From: Cellulomonas sp. KRMCY2
GTDB lineage: Bacteria > Actinomycetota > Actinomycetes > Actinomycetales > Cellulomonadaceae
NCBI RefSeq assembly: GCF_000526515.1
Contig: NZ_JAGF01000001.1
Location: 4,340,001-4,404,000, forward strand
Length of the DNA: 64,000 nucleotides
Direction: 5' to 3'
In this document: positions 10,446 to 18,705 of the stretch, piece by piece
How positions within the stretch are numbered: the stretch's first letter is position 1
How the letters are laid out: each line of letters begins with the position of its first letter
The notes under the pieces: model-generated
What the model was told of the DNA's origin: nothing
The model's database searches: none
Seen by the model: only the letters and a program-made list of their open reading frames with translations
Made by a program: the position numbers and the translations under genes

Positions 10446-11147
10446 TCAGTGCGGGGGCGGGATCTCCGCCTTGCGGCTCGCCAGGACCTGGTCGACCAGA
10501 CCGTACTCGAGCGCCTGCTGCGAGGAGAGGATCTTGTCCCGCTCGATGTCCTTGCGGACGGTCTCGACCGAACGACCGGTGTGCTTGGCGATGGTCTCCT
10601 CGAGCCACTCCCGCATCCGGATCAGCTCGTTGGCGTGGATCTCGATGTCCGACGCCTGGGCGTAGCCGCCGCCCTCCATCGAGGGCTGGTGGATCAGCAC
10701 GCGGGCGTTCGGCAGCGCCAGGCGCTTGCCCGGCGTCCCGGCGGCGAGCAGCACTGCTGCGGCCGAGGCGGCCTGACCGAGGCACACGGTCTGGATCTGC
10801 GGCTTGATGTACTGCATGGTGTCGTAGATCGCCGTCATGGCCGTGAACGAGCCACCGGGCGAGTTGATGTACAGGATGATGTCGCGGTCCGGGTCCTGGC
10901 TCTCGAGCACGAGGAGCTGGGCCATGACGTCATCGGCGGAGGCGTCGTCCACCTGGACGCCGAGGAAGATGATCCGGTCCTCGAAGAGCTTGGTGTACGG
11001 GTCCTGGCGCTTGAAGCCGTAGGCCGTGCGCTCCTCGAACTGCGGCAGGACGTACCGCGACGAGGGTGCGCCGTAGGGCTGGGCGACCCCGCCGTAGCTG
11101 CCGGCCAGGACGGCCGCGCGGGACAGGTGCTGGAACTCGGTGCTCAC
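10446..11147 (-). CDS. clpP2: ATP-dependent Clp protease proteolytic subunit ClpP2
   Basis: Serine protease of 233 residues. The nucleophile is in GQAASAAA (Ser about 128) and the His in IHQPSMEGG (about 153). The MEGG loop instead of SGG, and the proline-rich C-terminus ending KAEIPPPH, match actinobacterial ClpP2 rather than ClpP1. In this phylum ClpP1 and ClpP2 form a mixed double ring driven by ClpX or ClpC1. The start is GTG 11147 with GAGGAG upstream; the longer in-frame ATG at 11285 lies inside the end of clpP1. It follows clpP1 by 55 bases and is almost certainly co-transcribed with it. Confidence 0.96.
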   Translation of the reverse strand: MSTEFQHLSRAAVLAGSYGGVAQPYGAPSSRYVLPQFEERTAYGFKRQDPYTKLFEDRIIFLGVQVDDASADDVMAQLLVLESQDPDRDIILYINSPGGSFTAMTAIYDTMQYIKPQIQTVCLGQAASAAAVLLAAGTPGKRLALPNARVLIHQPSMEGGGYAQASDIEIHANELIRMREWLEETIAKHTGRSVETVRKDIERDKILSSQQALEYGLVDQVLASRKAEIPPPH

Positions 11148-11202
11148 GGGTACTCCTCGAGGTGTGGCGGACGACGGGATCGAGCTGGACAGGCGGGTCG
11201 GC

Positions 11203-11838
11203 TCAGGCGCCGGTCCCGCCACCCCCGCTGACCGAGTGTGCATGCGTGACCACGTGGTCGATGAAGCCGTACTCGAGCGCCTCATCCGCTGTGAACCAGC
11301 GGTCGTGGTCGGAGTCCTCGTTGATCTGCTCGGGCGTCTTGCCGGTCTGCTCGGCGACGAGCTCGGCGAGCACCTTCTTCATGTGCAGGATCAGCTCGGC
11401 ATTGATCCGGACGTCGGTCGCGGTCCCACCGATGCCGCCGGACGGCTGGTGCATCAGGACGCGCGTGTGCGGGGTCGCGTACCGCTTGCCCTTGGCGCCC
11501 GAGGAGAGCAGGAACTGGCCCATCGAGGCGGCCAGACCGACCGCGACGGTGGCGACGTCGGGCTGGATGAACTGCATGGTGTCGTAGATCGCCATGCCCG
11601 CGGTGATCGAGCCGCCCGGAGAGTTGATGTAGAGGTAGATGTCCTTCTCCGGGTCCTCCGCAGCAAGGAGCATCAGCTGGCCGCAGATGGCGTTCGCGTT
11701 GTCGTCGCGGACCTCCGAGCCGAGCCAGATGATCCGCTCGCGCAGCAGCCGGTTGTAGATGTGGTCGTTGAGGCCCATGTTGGGTCCCTCGCTGCGCGCA
11801 GCGGTCGGTCCGGCCTGTACCTGGCTCATCTCGTTCAC
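11203..11838 (-). CDS. clpP1: ATP-dependent Clp protease proteolytic subunit ClpP1
   Basis: Serine protease of 211 residues and first gene of the clpP1-clpP2 operon. Ser about 105 lies in GLAASMGQ, His about 130 in MHQPSGG, and the Asp in NEDSD. The GTG at 11838 has GAGGAG eight bases upstream; an ATG three codons in (11829) is an alternative. Downstream clpP2 has the same orientation, and upstream lies tig, separated by a strong terminator hairpin at 12028-12055. The promoter should therefore lie at 11839-12027. A sequence there (11943-11960) partly resembles the ClgR operator that controls clp genes in other Actinobacteria. Confidence 0.96.
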   Translation of the reverse strand: MNEMSQVQAGPTAARSEGPNMGLNDHIYNRLLRERIIWLGSEVRDDNANAICGQLMLLAAEDPEKDIYLYINSPGGSITAGMAIYDTMQFIQPDVATVAVGLAASMGQFLLSSGAKGKRYATPHTRVLMHQPSGGIGGTATDVRINAELILHMKKVLAELVAEQTGKTPEQINEDSDHDRWFTADEALEYGFIDHVVTHAHSVSGGGGTGA

Positions 11839-12027
11839 GGCTCTCCTCGTCCTGCGCGGTCCCAGGGAGCTGCCCCGGGTCCCGAATCGTGTGCAGTGAC
11901 CCTAACGCGATCCCAGGCGCCGGATGCTCCCTTGCGAGCGGGTTTTCGCTGTCGGCGCACCGGTGTGTGGTCGGGATCCGCTGCGCACCGGCCCGCACGG
12001 ATCGTGGTCCGGCAGGTCCGACGGGAA

Positions 12028-12055
12028 GGCCCCGCACCGGATCCGGTGCGGGGCC
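12028..12055. terminator. Terminator hairpin downstream of tig
   Basis: A perfect 28-base palindrome (GGCCCCGCACC arm, BamHI-like GGATCC centre) starting 19 bases beyond the tig stop. It separates tig from the clpP1P2 operon on the same strand. The stem is very stable and no U-tract is seen, so it could be a Rho-independent GC-type terminator or an mRNA 3' end stabiliser. Confidence 0.75.
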
Positions 12056-12073
12056 TCGATGATCCGTCTGTCG

Positions 12074-13507
12074 TCAGGACTTGCCGTCGGCCGGCTCGGC
12101 CTGGTCCGGCGCGTCGTCCTGCGTCTCGTCCTGCACCTCGGACGCCTCGCCGGCGGCGTCGGCGACAGCACCGGCCGCCATGGCCTCCTCGAGCGCGGCC
12201 TGGGCCGCAGCGACCGCGTCGACCTCGTCGTCGTCCGAGCCGATGTACTCGGACAGGTCGACGGCGTTGCCCGACGCGTCGACGACCTTGACCTGACGCA
12301 GCGCGACGGCGATCGCCTTCGAGCGACCGACCTCGGCGACCATGGCCGGGATCTGACCCTGCTCGTCGACGGTCTTGATGAAGGTGTTGGGGTCCATGCC
12401 GTACTGGCGGGAGGCGTTGACCAGGTAGTCGAGGAGCTCGTTCTGCGCGACCTTGACCTTGAGCTGCTCGGCCAGCGTGTCGAGCAGGATCTGGTTGGCC
12501 AGCGCCTCGCTCGCCTCGACCTGGACCTCGGCGCGGTGCTCCGCGTCCTCCAGGCGCCCCTCGGACTCCAGGTGACGGTGCACCTCAGCCTCGACGACGC
12601 CGGTCGGCACGGGGATCTCGAGACCGTCCTTGAGCCGCTCGAGCAGCAGGTCACGGGCCTGCACCGCCTGGTTCGACGCCTTGACCCGGGCGGCCTGGGC
12701 GCGCAGGTCGTCACGCAGCTCGGCGAGCGTGTCGAACTCGCTCGCCAGCTGGGCGAAGTCGTCGTCGGCGGTCGGCAGCTCGCGCACCTTGACGGTCGTC
12801 GCGGTGACTGTCACCTGGGCGGTCTCGCCCTCGTGCTCGCCGCCGGCGAGCGCCGAGGCGAAGGTCGTGGTCTCCCCGGCGGACAGGCCGGTCAGCGCCT
12901 CGTCGAGGCCCTCGAGCATGTTGCCCGAGCCGATCTGGTAGGAGATTGCGCTGACCGAGTCGACCTCCTCGTCGCCGATGCCGGCCTTGAGGTCCAGCAC
13001 GACGAAGTCGCCGTCGGCCGCGGGGCGGTCGACGCCGACCAGGGTGCCGAAGCGCTCGCGCAGGGTGTCGAGGCGCTCGTCGATGTCCGCGTCGCTGACC
13101 GTGACGTCGTCGACGGTCACGGTGATCTCGGCGAGTGCCGGGACGGCGATCTCGGGACGCACCTCGACGGTGGCGGTGAAGCTCAGGCCACCGGTGGCCT
13201 CGGTCAGCGCGGCGACCTCGGTGACCTGGATGTCGGGCTGGCCGAGCGGTCGGAGGTCGGCCTCGGTGATCGCCTGACGGTAGAAGGCCGCCATGCCGTC
13301 GTTGACCGCGTGCTCGATGACGGCTGACCGGCCGACCCGCTGGTCGATGATCCGGGCGGGGACCTTGCCCTTGCGGAAGCCAGGGACGGAGACCTCGGAG
13401 CCGATGTGCTGGTACGCGTGCTCGATGCTCGGCTTCAGCTCCTCGGCCGACACCTCGACGGTCAGCTTGACCGTTGTGGCGTCCAGGGTCTCGACGGCGC
13501 TCTTCAC
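12074..13507 (-). CDS. tig: Trigger factor, ribosome-associated chaperone/PPIase
   Basis: A 477-residue protein that binds at the ribosome exit tunnel and assists nascent-chain folding. The N-terminal ribosome-binding domain has the signature GFRKGKVP at about residue 45. A central FKBP-like domain (about 160-240) begins at DGDFVVLDL. A helical C-terminal domain follows, with an acidic Ala/Glu/Asp-rich tail after about residue 430 that is typical of actinobacterial trigger factors. The GTG at 13507 has GGAGA upstream and gives the canonical N-terminus MKSAVETLDATTVKLTVEV. The open frame continues to 13624 without family similarity. The tig-clpP1-clpP2-clpX order is the standard bacterial arrangement. 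Confidence 0.96.
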   Translation of the reverse strand: MKSAVETLDATTVKLTVEVSAEELKPSIEHAYQHIGSEVSVPGFRKGKVPARIIDQRVGRSAVIEHAVNDGMAAFYRQAITEADLRPLGQPDIQVTEVAALTEATGGLSFTATVEVRPEIAVPALAEITVTVDDVTVSDADIDERLDTLRERFGTLVGVDRPAADGDFVVLDLKAGIGDEEVDSVSAISYQIGSGNMLEGLDEALTGLSAGETTTFASALAGGEHEGETAQVTVTATTVKVRELPTADDDFAQLASEFDTLAELRDDLRAQAARVKASNQAVQARDLLLERLKDGLEIPVPTGVVEAEVHRHLESEGRLEDAEHRAEVQVEASEALANQILLDTLAEQLKVKVAQNELLDYLVNASRQYGMDPNTFIKTVDEQGQIPAMVAEVGRSKAIAVALRQVKVVDASGNAVDLSEYIGSDDDEVDAVAAAQAALEEAMAAGAVADAAGEASEVQDETQDDAPDQAEPADGKS

Positions 13508-13708
13508 AGCAGTGGTCTCCAACGGCTCGGATGGCTCCGGGTGGGTGACCCGGGGGCGTTCGGTGCAGGGCCGCCCGACGGCGACCCACGGATGGATCTG
13601 CGCGCGGGCATGCCTCAGCCGCACACGGCCCGACGATCCTACGGCACGAGGCGGAGCGGTGGATCCTGCTCCGGGCGGATCGTGCCCCGGCGGTTCATGC
13701 TCCAGCGG

Positions 13709-13782
13709 TCGGGATGGCGGGATTCGAACCCACGACCTTCCGCTCCCAAAGCGGACGCGCTACCAACCTGCGCCACATCCCG
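13709..13782 (-). tRNA. tRNA-Pro (UGG)
   Basis: On the minus strand the 74 bases fold into a cloverleaf: acceptor CGGGATG/CATCCCG plus discriminator A, D-arm GCGC-GCGC, anticodon stem TCCGC/GCGGA with loop TTTGGGA (anticodon TGG), and T-loop TTCGAAT. CCA is not encoded; the next bases are CCG. It lies upstream of tig on the same strand. Confidence 0.95.
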
Positions 13783-13914
13783 TCGGACCGGTGCGTACCC
13801 GCTGCCCGCCCGGCCACGAGCCTACTGGGGGTGCGAGGTCGCATTCGAACCGGGGGCCCACGACCGGCTACCCTGGGGCCGCCGTCCTGGCCGCCACCCG
13901 GCAGCCGGAACCGC

Positions 13915-13985
13915 GCGGGTGTAGCTCAATGGTAGAGCCCCAGTCTTCCAAACTGGCTACGGGAGTTCGATTCTCCTCACCCGCT
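13915..13985 (+). tRNA. tRNA-Gly (UCC)
   Basis: A 71-base cloverleaf: acceptor GCGGGTG/CACCCGC with discriminator T, D-arm GCTC/GAGC, anticodon stem CCAGT/ACTGG with loop CTTCCAA (anticodon TCC), and T-loop TTCGATT. CCA is not encoded. It reads GGA and GGG codons and lies immediately upstream of the membrane-protein gene at 14040. Confidence 0.95.
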
Positions 13986-14039
13986 CCGACGCCGGGCCAG
14001 AGCCGGTCGGCGCCGGCGGTGACCGCTAGCCTGACCGCC

Positions 14040-14744
14040 ATGCCCGATCTCGGCCAGGGCCCTGGCTCCCCGCCCGCAGCAGCCCTCGCCGAACCCGGAA
14101 CCGTCGGCGGCCCGGCAGCGCCGGCACCCGACGGTCCGGTCCTCGCAGGCACGCCGGTCGGCACGGGCATCGTGAGCGAGGGCTTCGAGGTGGTCCGCGA
14201 TGCCGGGCGCCTGCTCCTGGCCCACTGGCCGCCGCTCGTCCTGCTCGCACTGATCGGGGTCGTCGTCCGCGAACCGCTGCTGGCCGCCGCGGCTGTCGCC
14301 TCGCGCACCTCGGCCGTCCTGAGCCAGCTCGTGCTCGCGCTCGCACCGTTCGCGCAGGTGCTGACGATCGTCGGCATGCTCCTGGTGCTGCGTCGGCGCG
14401 AACCGGACGGGCCCGCGGACCGGCAGCGCGCGCTCCGCTCGTTGCTGACCGGGACGGCCGCCGTCCTGGTCCCCTTCCTGGTGATCTACGAGTACTACGG
14501 GACCCTCCGCGAGGACGTCGTCGCACTCGGGATCGGGCTGGTGGAGGACCTCGACGTCTTCGGCGGTGACGACGTCACCGCACGGCTGCCCGCAGCGACG
14601 TCGGCGGCGGTCCTGGCGACCGTCGCGGTCGCGCTGCTGGCCCGCTTCGTCCTGGGCCGGCTCGTCACCCGGACCCCGGGCGAGCGGCACGCCCTGCGGT
14701 CCGCGCTGCGCCTGGCGGCCGGCTACTGCGAGGTCGTGTGGTAG
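14040..14744 (+). CDS. Predicted membrane protein, possibly C-terminally truncated
   Basis: A 234-residue protein with a Pro/Ala-rich N-terminus of about 45 residues and four hydrophobic segments: about 58-78, 93-122, 140-155 and 182-202. I do not recognise a family. The ATG at 14040 is chosen because the open frame upstream passes through tRNA-Gly. The product ends abruptly in GYCEVVW right after an amphipathic segment. Its last 22 bases overlap the end of the convergent gene at 14723, which also ends abruptly. Both ends look cut short, as if a deletion had joined two convergent genes. That is an inference and needs an orthologue comparison. Confidence 0.6.
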   Translation: MPDLGQGPGSPPAAALAEPGTVGGPAAPAPDGPVLAGTPVGTGIVSEGFEVVRDAGRLLLAHWPPLVLLALIGVVVREPLLAAAAVASRTSAVLSQLVLALAPFAQVLTIVGMLLVLRRREPDGPADRQRALRSLLTGTAAVLVPFLVIYEYYGTLREDVVALGIGLVEDLDVFGGDDVTARLPAATSAAVLATVAVALLARFVLGRLVTRTPGERHALRSALRLAAGYCEVVW

Positions 14745-15076
14745 AGCACGGTGTCGGTCCCGGTCGCCTCGACCACGACCCGCACGACGAGCCACGCGTC
14801 CGCGCCGTCGGTCGCCTCGAGCAGGCCGGTCTCGACCTGGTCGGTCACGACGGCGTCGAGCACCGTGACCCGGACCGGTCCCAGGTCCGCGGGGTCGCCC
14901 ACCGCCACGACCGGCAGTCCGGTGTCCGGTGCGGCACGAAGCCCGCCGGTCGCGGCCGTCAGCCCCACCACGACGCAGCCGATCGCCACGACGGTCGTCC
15001 CGGCACGGCCGGCCCTCGACCCGAGCACGGCACCCAGCAGCCTGCGCCACGGGACGGCCGAACCTGAGGATCGCAC
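14723..15076 (-). CDS. Short exported/membrane-anchored protein, possibly truncated
   Basis: A 117-residue product starting at GTG 15076 with GGGGGTG upstream. A single N-terminal transmembrane or signal segment spans about residues 25-45 (TTVVAIGCVVVGLTAATGG). It is followed by an extracytoplasmic beta-rich stretch, GPVRVTVLDAVVTDQVETG and then AWLVVRVVVEAT. This pattern resembles the start of DUF4352-like immunoglobulin-fold domains, which normally continue for another 60-90 residues. Here the frame stops after DTVLYHTTSQ, inside the 3' end of the convergent gene. The function is unknown; the truncation is inferred. Confidence 0.55.
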   Translation of the reverse strand: MRSSGSAVPWRRLLGAVLGSRAGRAGTTVVAIGCVVVGLTAATGGLRAAPDTGLPVVAVGDPADLGPVRVTVLDAVVTDQVETGLLEATDGADAWLVVRVVVEATGTDTVLYHTTSQ

Positions 15077-15244
15077 CGGAGCACCCCCGTCGGCCGTGGC
15101 TCACCCGGACGCGGACAAGTACCGGGACGGAGACTAGCGTCCGGTGCCGGCGTCCGGTCGACATCGCGGACGATTGCGCACCCCCGGCCGGGCCGGTAGC
15201 GTCGCAGGCCACGAGCGGATCGACCGACGACGAAGGGACGTGAG

Positions 15245-15343
15245 ATGGGCATCGCCTGGTTCCTGCCCATGACCGTCACCGCACCGTCGTCCGTCACCAC
15301 ATCCGTCACCTCGTACGCCGGCTGTCTGCCGAGCTGTCGATAG
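15245..15343 (+). CDS. 32-codon leader peptide upstream of cysKE, two Cys codons near its end
   Basis: A small ORF starts at ATG 15245, preceded by the purine-rich GAAGGGACGTGAG. It encodes a 32-residue peptide ending AGCLPSCR. Both Cys codons (15323 and 15335) are TGT, although TGC dominates in the surrounding genes. The stop at 15343 is 203 bases before cysK. Short upstream ORFs with C-terminal Cys codons control cysteine genes in mycobacteria by ribosome stalling, so a similar attenuation role is proposed here. Translation itself is not shown. The rest of the 470-base gap between 15077 and 15546 holds no other gene; weak hairpin arms are at 15382-15386 and 15397-15401. Confidence 0.5.
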   Translation: MGIAWFLPMTVTAPSSVTTSVTSYAGCLPSCR

Positions 15344-15546
15344 AGCGCTGGCTCTCCCGCTCCGGACCCCGGCCCCGCGTCGGCGATCCTGAGACGTCGC
15401 CCCGCGACGGCGGCCAGTGCTCCTGCCCCCGTGACCTTGCCGCCTCGCTGCCGGCACCCGGAATGCTGACGAGCCTCAACCAGTTGTCCCCACTGGACCC
15501 ATGATCGAACGGCCGCTGCCGCGGCCCCCTGAGACGAGGAATCCCC

Positions 15547-16482
15547 ATGGCCCGCATCTTCGACGACGTCACGCAGCTCGTCGGCAACACCCCACTGGTC
15601 CGCCTCAACCGGGTGACCGAGGGCGCCGGCGCGACAGTCGTCGCCAAGCTCGAGTTCTACAACCCCGCCAACTCGGTCAAGGACCGGATCGGGGTTGCCA
15701 TCATCGACGCCGCCGAGGCGTCCGGCGAGCTCCCCCCCGGCGGCACTGTCGTCGAGGCGACCAGCGGCAACACCGGGATCGCACTGGCCATGGTCGGCGC
15801 GGCCCGCGGGTACACGGTCGTGCTGACGATGCCCGAGACGGCATCCAAGGAGCGGCGGGTGCTGCTGCGCGCGTTCGGTGCCGAGCTCGTCCTGACGCCG
15901 GGCAGCGAGGGCATGAAGGGCGCCGTCGCCCGCGCCGAGGTGATCGCCGCCGAGCGGCCGGGCGCCGTCCTGGCGCGTCAGTTCGCCAACGAGGCCAACC
16001 CGGCCATCCACCGCGCGACCACCGCCGAGGAGATCTGGGCCGACACCGACGGCCAGGTCGACATCGTCGTGGCCGGCATCGGGACCGGCGGCACCATCAC
16101 CGGCATCGGCCAGGTGCTCAAGGCACGCAAGCCGGGCCTGCAGGTCATCGGGGTCGAGCCGGCCGAGTCGCCGATCCTGCACGGGGGCGCTCCCGGGCCG
16201 CACAAGATCCAGGGCATCGGTGCGAACTTCGTCCCGGAGATCCTCGACACGACCGTCTACGACGAGATCGTCGACGTCGACGCCGAGACGGCCGTGCGCG
16301 TCGCCCGGGACACCGCCCGGCGCGAGGGCCTGCTGGTCGGGATCTCCTCGGGCGCCGCGATCCACGCGGCCGTCCAGGTCGCCCGGCGGCCGGAGAACGC
16401 GGGCAAGCTGATCGTCGTGATCGTGCCGTCGTTCGGTGAGCGCTACCTGTCCACGATCCTCTACGCCGACCTGATGGACTGA
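15547..16482 (+). CDS. cysK: Cysteine synthase A (O-acetylserine sulfhydrylase)
   Basis: A 311-residue PLP enzyme that makes L-cysteine from O-acetylserine and sulfide. The Schiff-base Lys is in NSVKDR (about residue 43). The substrate loop TSGNTG (about 70-75) and phosphate-binding GTGGT (about 178-182) are intact, and the C-terminus SFGERYLST is canonical. The start ATG has GACGAGGA 5-12 bases upstream. cysE follows after three bases, so both enzymes of the serine-to-cysteine branch are made together. The long leader with a Cys-ending ORF (15245-15343) suggests control by cysteine supply. Confidence 0.97.
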   Translation: MARIFDDVTQLVGNTPLVRLNRVTEGAGATVVAKLEFYNPANSVKDRIGVAIIDAAEASGELPPGGTVVEATSGNTGIALAMVGAARGYTVVLTMPETASKERRVLLRAFGAELVLTPGSEGMKGAVARAEVIAAERPGAVLARQFANEANPAIHRATTAEEIWADTDGQVDIVVAGIGTGGTITGIGQVLKARKPGLQVIGVEPAESPILHGGAPGPHKIQGIGANFVPEILDTTVYDEIVDVDAETAVRVARDTARREGLLVGISSGAAIHAAVQVARRPENAGKLIVVIVPSFGERYLSTILYADLMD

Positions 16483-16485
16483 GCG

Positions 16486-17070
16486 ATGGACCGCATGTGG
16501 CGCTTCCTCGTCGTGCTGCGCGAGGACCTCGAGGCGGCTCGACGTCGCGACCCCGCGGCGCGCAGCCTGGTCGAGGTCGCCCTGGGCTACCCGGGGGTCC
16601 ACGCGCTGTGGGCCTACCGGGTGACCCACCGGATGTGGCGGGAGCCCGGCCTGCGCCTGGCGGCGCGCCTGCTCTCGCAGGCCACCCGGGCCGCGACCGG
16701 CATCGAGATCCACCCGGGGGCTCAGATCGGGCGTCGGCTGTTCATCGACCACGGCATGGGCATCGTCATCGGCGAGACGGCAGTGGTCGGCGACGACGTC
16801 GTGCTCTTCCACGGTGCCACCCTCGGCGGCAGGTCGATGCGCCGGGGCAAGCGGCACCCGACCCTCGGTGACAACGTCGTGGTGGGTGCCGGCGCCAAGA
16901 TCCTCGGCCCGGTGTGGATCGGTGACGGTGCACAGATCGGCGCGAACGCCGTGGTGGTCAAGGACGTCCCGGCGCACGCCGTGGCCGTCGGGGTGCCGGC
17001 CGTGATCCGCACGCGCTCGGTCGCCTCCCCCGCCGTCGATCTCGTCGAGGACCCCGCCATCTACATCTGA
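16486..17070 (+). CDS. cysE: Serine O-acetyltransferase
   Basis: A 194-residue hexapeptide-repeat (left-handed beta helix) transferase that makes O-acetylserine from serine and acetyl-CoA. The motifs [26 protein letters not shown] and [16 protein letters not shown] belong to CysE. This is the short form that lacks most of the N-terminal helical domain of the enterobacterial enzyme and is common in Actinobacteria and Bacillus. It begins three bases after cysK. The tail after about residue 170 ends DPAIYI, and the Ile terminus is consistent with the cysteine-synthase complex, in which the CysE C-terminal Ile enters the CysK active site. Confidence 0.96.
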   Translation: MDRMWRFLVVLREDLEAARRRDPAARSLVEVALGYPGVHALWAYRVTHRMWREPGLRLAARLLSQATRAATGIEIHPGAQIGRRLFIDHGMGIVIGETAVVGDDVVLFHGATLGGRSMRRGKRHPTLGDNVVVGAGAKILGPVWIGDGAQIGANAVVVKDVPAHAVAVGVPAVIRTRSVASPAVDLVEDPAIYI

Positions 17071-17113
17071 GCCACGGCGTGGTCCAGCTGAGCTACGGCC
17101 TGCGCGACAGCCG

Positions 17114-17443
17114 TCAGGGCTCGGGCCACCAGAGCGCGGTGCGCAGGACGACCCGGGCGTCGGTGTCGTCCGCCGTCTCGTCGTCCGTCAGGGGGCAGCC
17201 CTCGGCCCGCAGGGCGGCGACGGCGTCGGTCCGGTACCTCGCAGGGGGACGCCCCGAGGCGTTCACGACGCGCCACCACGGCACCCCGGAGCCGGCCCGG
17301 GCCATCACCTGGCCGACCTGGCGCGGGCCACCGCCGCCCGACCTGTCGCGGAGCACCTCCGCGATCGTGCCGTAGGTCATCACGCGCCCCGGCGGGATCG
17401 CGGCCACCAGGTCGAGCACCGCCTCGAGGTAGTCGTCGTCCAT
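17114..17443 (-). CDS. Alkyltransferase-like DNA-binding protein (ATL)
   Basis: A 109-residue protein equal to the C-terminal DNA-binding domain of O6-methylguanine methyltransferase. The motif GRVMTYGTIAE and the later GSGVPWWRVVNASGRPP are clear. The alkyl-acceptor Cys of PCHR is replaced, giving PWWR, so it cannot transfer alkyl groups. Relatives bind O6-alkylguanine and hand it to nucleotide excision repair. The ATG at 17443 lies 10 bases after the stop of the upstream phosphatase gene, with GGGG just before it, so the two genes form an operon. No functional link between them is evident. Confidence 0.9.
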   Translation of the reverse strand: MDDDYLEAVLDLVAAIPPGRVMTYGTIAEVLRDRSGGGGPRQVGQVMARAGSGVPWWRVVNASGRPPARYRTDAVAALRAEGCPLTDDETADDTDARVVLRTALWWPEP

Positions 17444-17453
17444 CGGACCCCGC

Positions 17454-18599
17454 TCAGTCGCGGTGGACGAGGATCAGTGCGCGGTCGTCGGCGTCGCCGG
17501 CACGCACACCGGCCACGACGGCGTCGGCACCGCCGCTGCGGGTCGCAATCACCCGTTCGGCCTCACCCATCAGCCGATCGATGCCCAGGTCGACGTCGGC
17601 GCCAGGGCTCTCCACCAGACCGTCGGTGTAGAACATCAGGGTGTCGCCGCGCTCCATCCGGCCGGCGTGCACGACGAAGGTCGGAGCGGTGACGATGCCG
17701 AGCACCGGGCCGCCGGTCGTGTCGATGATGTCGATGCGACCGGAGCCTGCGTGCAGGTGCACGGCCGGCGGGTGCCCGGCCGTCGAGACCCAGAAGAGGC
17801 CCGAGTCCAGGTCGATCGCCAGGTGGACGGCCGTGGCGAAACCCTCCGGCCAGTTCTGTTCGAGCAGGTACGTGTTGGCCGCGGGCAGGAACCCCTCCCG
17901 GGGCATCGCGCCGAGCAGGCCGCCGAACGCACCGGAGAGCAGCAACGAGCGGACGCCCGCCTCCTGCCCCTTGCCGGAGACGTCGACGAGGACGATCTCC
18001 AGCAACCGTCCGCCCTGGGTCCGGGACGCGACGACGAAGTCGCCGGAGAAAGCCTCGGCATAGGCCGAGCGCACGATGCTGTCGACCCGCCACCCCTCGG
18101 GCAGCAGCGGGATCCGGCCGTGCGCCACCAGCCGGTCCCGCAGGTCGACCAGCATCAGGTCGCTGGTCGCGCCCTGCAGCCCGAGACGGTCCCGGCTGCG
18201 GACGAACAGGACGCCGCAGACCACTCCGAGCACCTCGATGGCCAAGGTCCCAGGAGTGACGCTGGTCAGACCGGTGAGCTCGAGCGTGACCATCTGGCCC
18301 AGGACGACGACGCTCAGCGCGACCATGCCGGCCAGCCGGAGCACGAAGACACCGAGCAGGACGAGGAAGAGCATCGCCGCGGACGAGACCCACTCCGGGG
18401 ACATGACCATGCCGAACCCGGCGAGCAGGGCCAGCCCCACCAGGCCCGACGTCGCCGTCACCTGGCGGGTCAGCGGGCGTCCCCGCCCACCGCGGCCCCG
18501 ACGCCCCCGCGCGCCGCCGGAGCGCGGCGGACGCGCCCGTCGCGGGGCGCCGGCGCGCGCCTGCCGCGTCTGACGCGGGACGGGCGCAGTGAGGGTCAC
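17454..18599 (-). CDS. Membrane-anchored PP2C/SpoIIE-type serine phosphatase
   Basis: A 381-residue protein. A basic, Arg/Pro-rich cytoplasmic tail (about 1-45) precedes four hydrophobic helices (about 50-66, 72-88, 90-108 and 118-133). The PP2C_SIG catalytic domain runs from about 165 to the end. Metal-binding signatures are EAFSGDFVV, LVDVSGKGQEAG, FYTDGLVES and GDADDRALI. Such RsbU/SpoIIE-like enzymes dephosphorylate anti-sigma-factor antagonists. A STAS antagonist with a candidate phospho-Ser is encoded at 60397, but no kinase is nearby, so pairing the two is speculative. It starts with GTG 18599, with only a weak ribosome site, and is transcribed with the ATL gene. Confidence 0.9.
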   Translation of the reverse strand: MTLTAPVPRQTRQARAGAPRRARPPRSGGARGRRGRGGRGRPLTRQVTATSGLVGLALLAGFGMVMSPEWVSSAAMLFLVLLGVFVLRLAGMVALSVVVLGQMVTLELTGLTSVTPGTLAIEVLGVVCGVLFVRSRDRLGLQGATSDLMLVDLRDRLVAHGRIPLLPEGWRVDSIVRSAYAEAFSGDFVVASRTQGGRLLEIVLVDVSGKGQEAGVRSLLLSGAFGGLLGAMPREGFLPAANTYLLEQNWPEGFATAVHLAIDLDSGLFWVSTAGHPPAVHLHAGSGRIDIIDTTGGPVLGIVTAPTFVVHAGRMERGDTLMFYTDGLVESPGADVDLGIDRLMGEAERVIATRSGGADAVVAGVRAGDADDRALILVHRD

Positions 18600-18705
18600 C
18601 CGTCGAGGCTAGCGAGCCGCGAGCCGCGGGGCACCCGTCCCTCGCCCGTGGGAGGCTTGGAAAAGCAGGATGCCGCCGGGCCGCCGACAGGGCACGATGA
18701 TCGCC

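Noticed and set aside
13826-13865. tRNA-like T-arm (GGTTCGAAT on the minus strand) between tRNA-Pro and tRNA-Gly
   Set aside because: The flanking bases do not form the T-stem and no acceptor or anticodon arm is present, so it is at most a relic.
13293-14039. In-frame extension of the membrane protein gene through tRNA-Gly
   Set aside because: The stretch contains the tRNA and antisense tRNA-Pro; translated text such as CSSMVEPQSSKLATGVRFSSPAP is a known tRNA artefact.
15344-15546. SAM or other known riboswitch in the cysK leader
   Set aside because: I could not find conserved aptamer sequences; only short hairpin arms are visible.
14959-16977. Minus-strand open frame of 672 codons over cysK-cysE
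   Set aside because: It is the antisense shadow of cysK and cysE.
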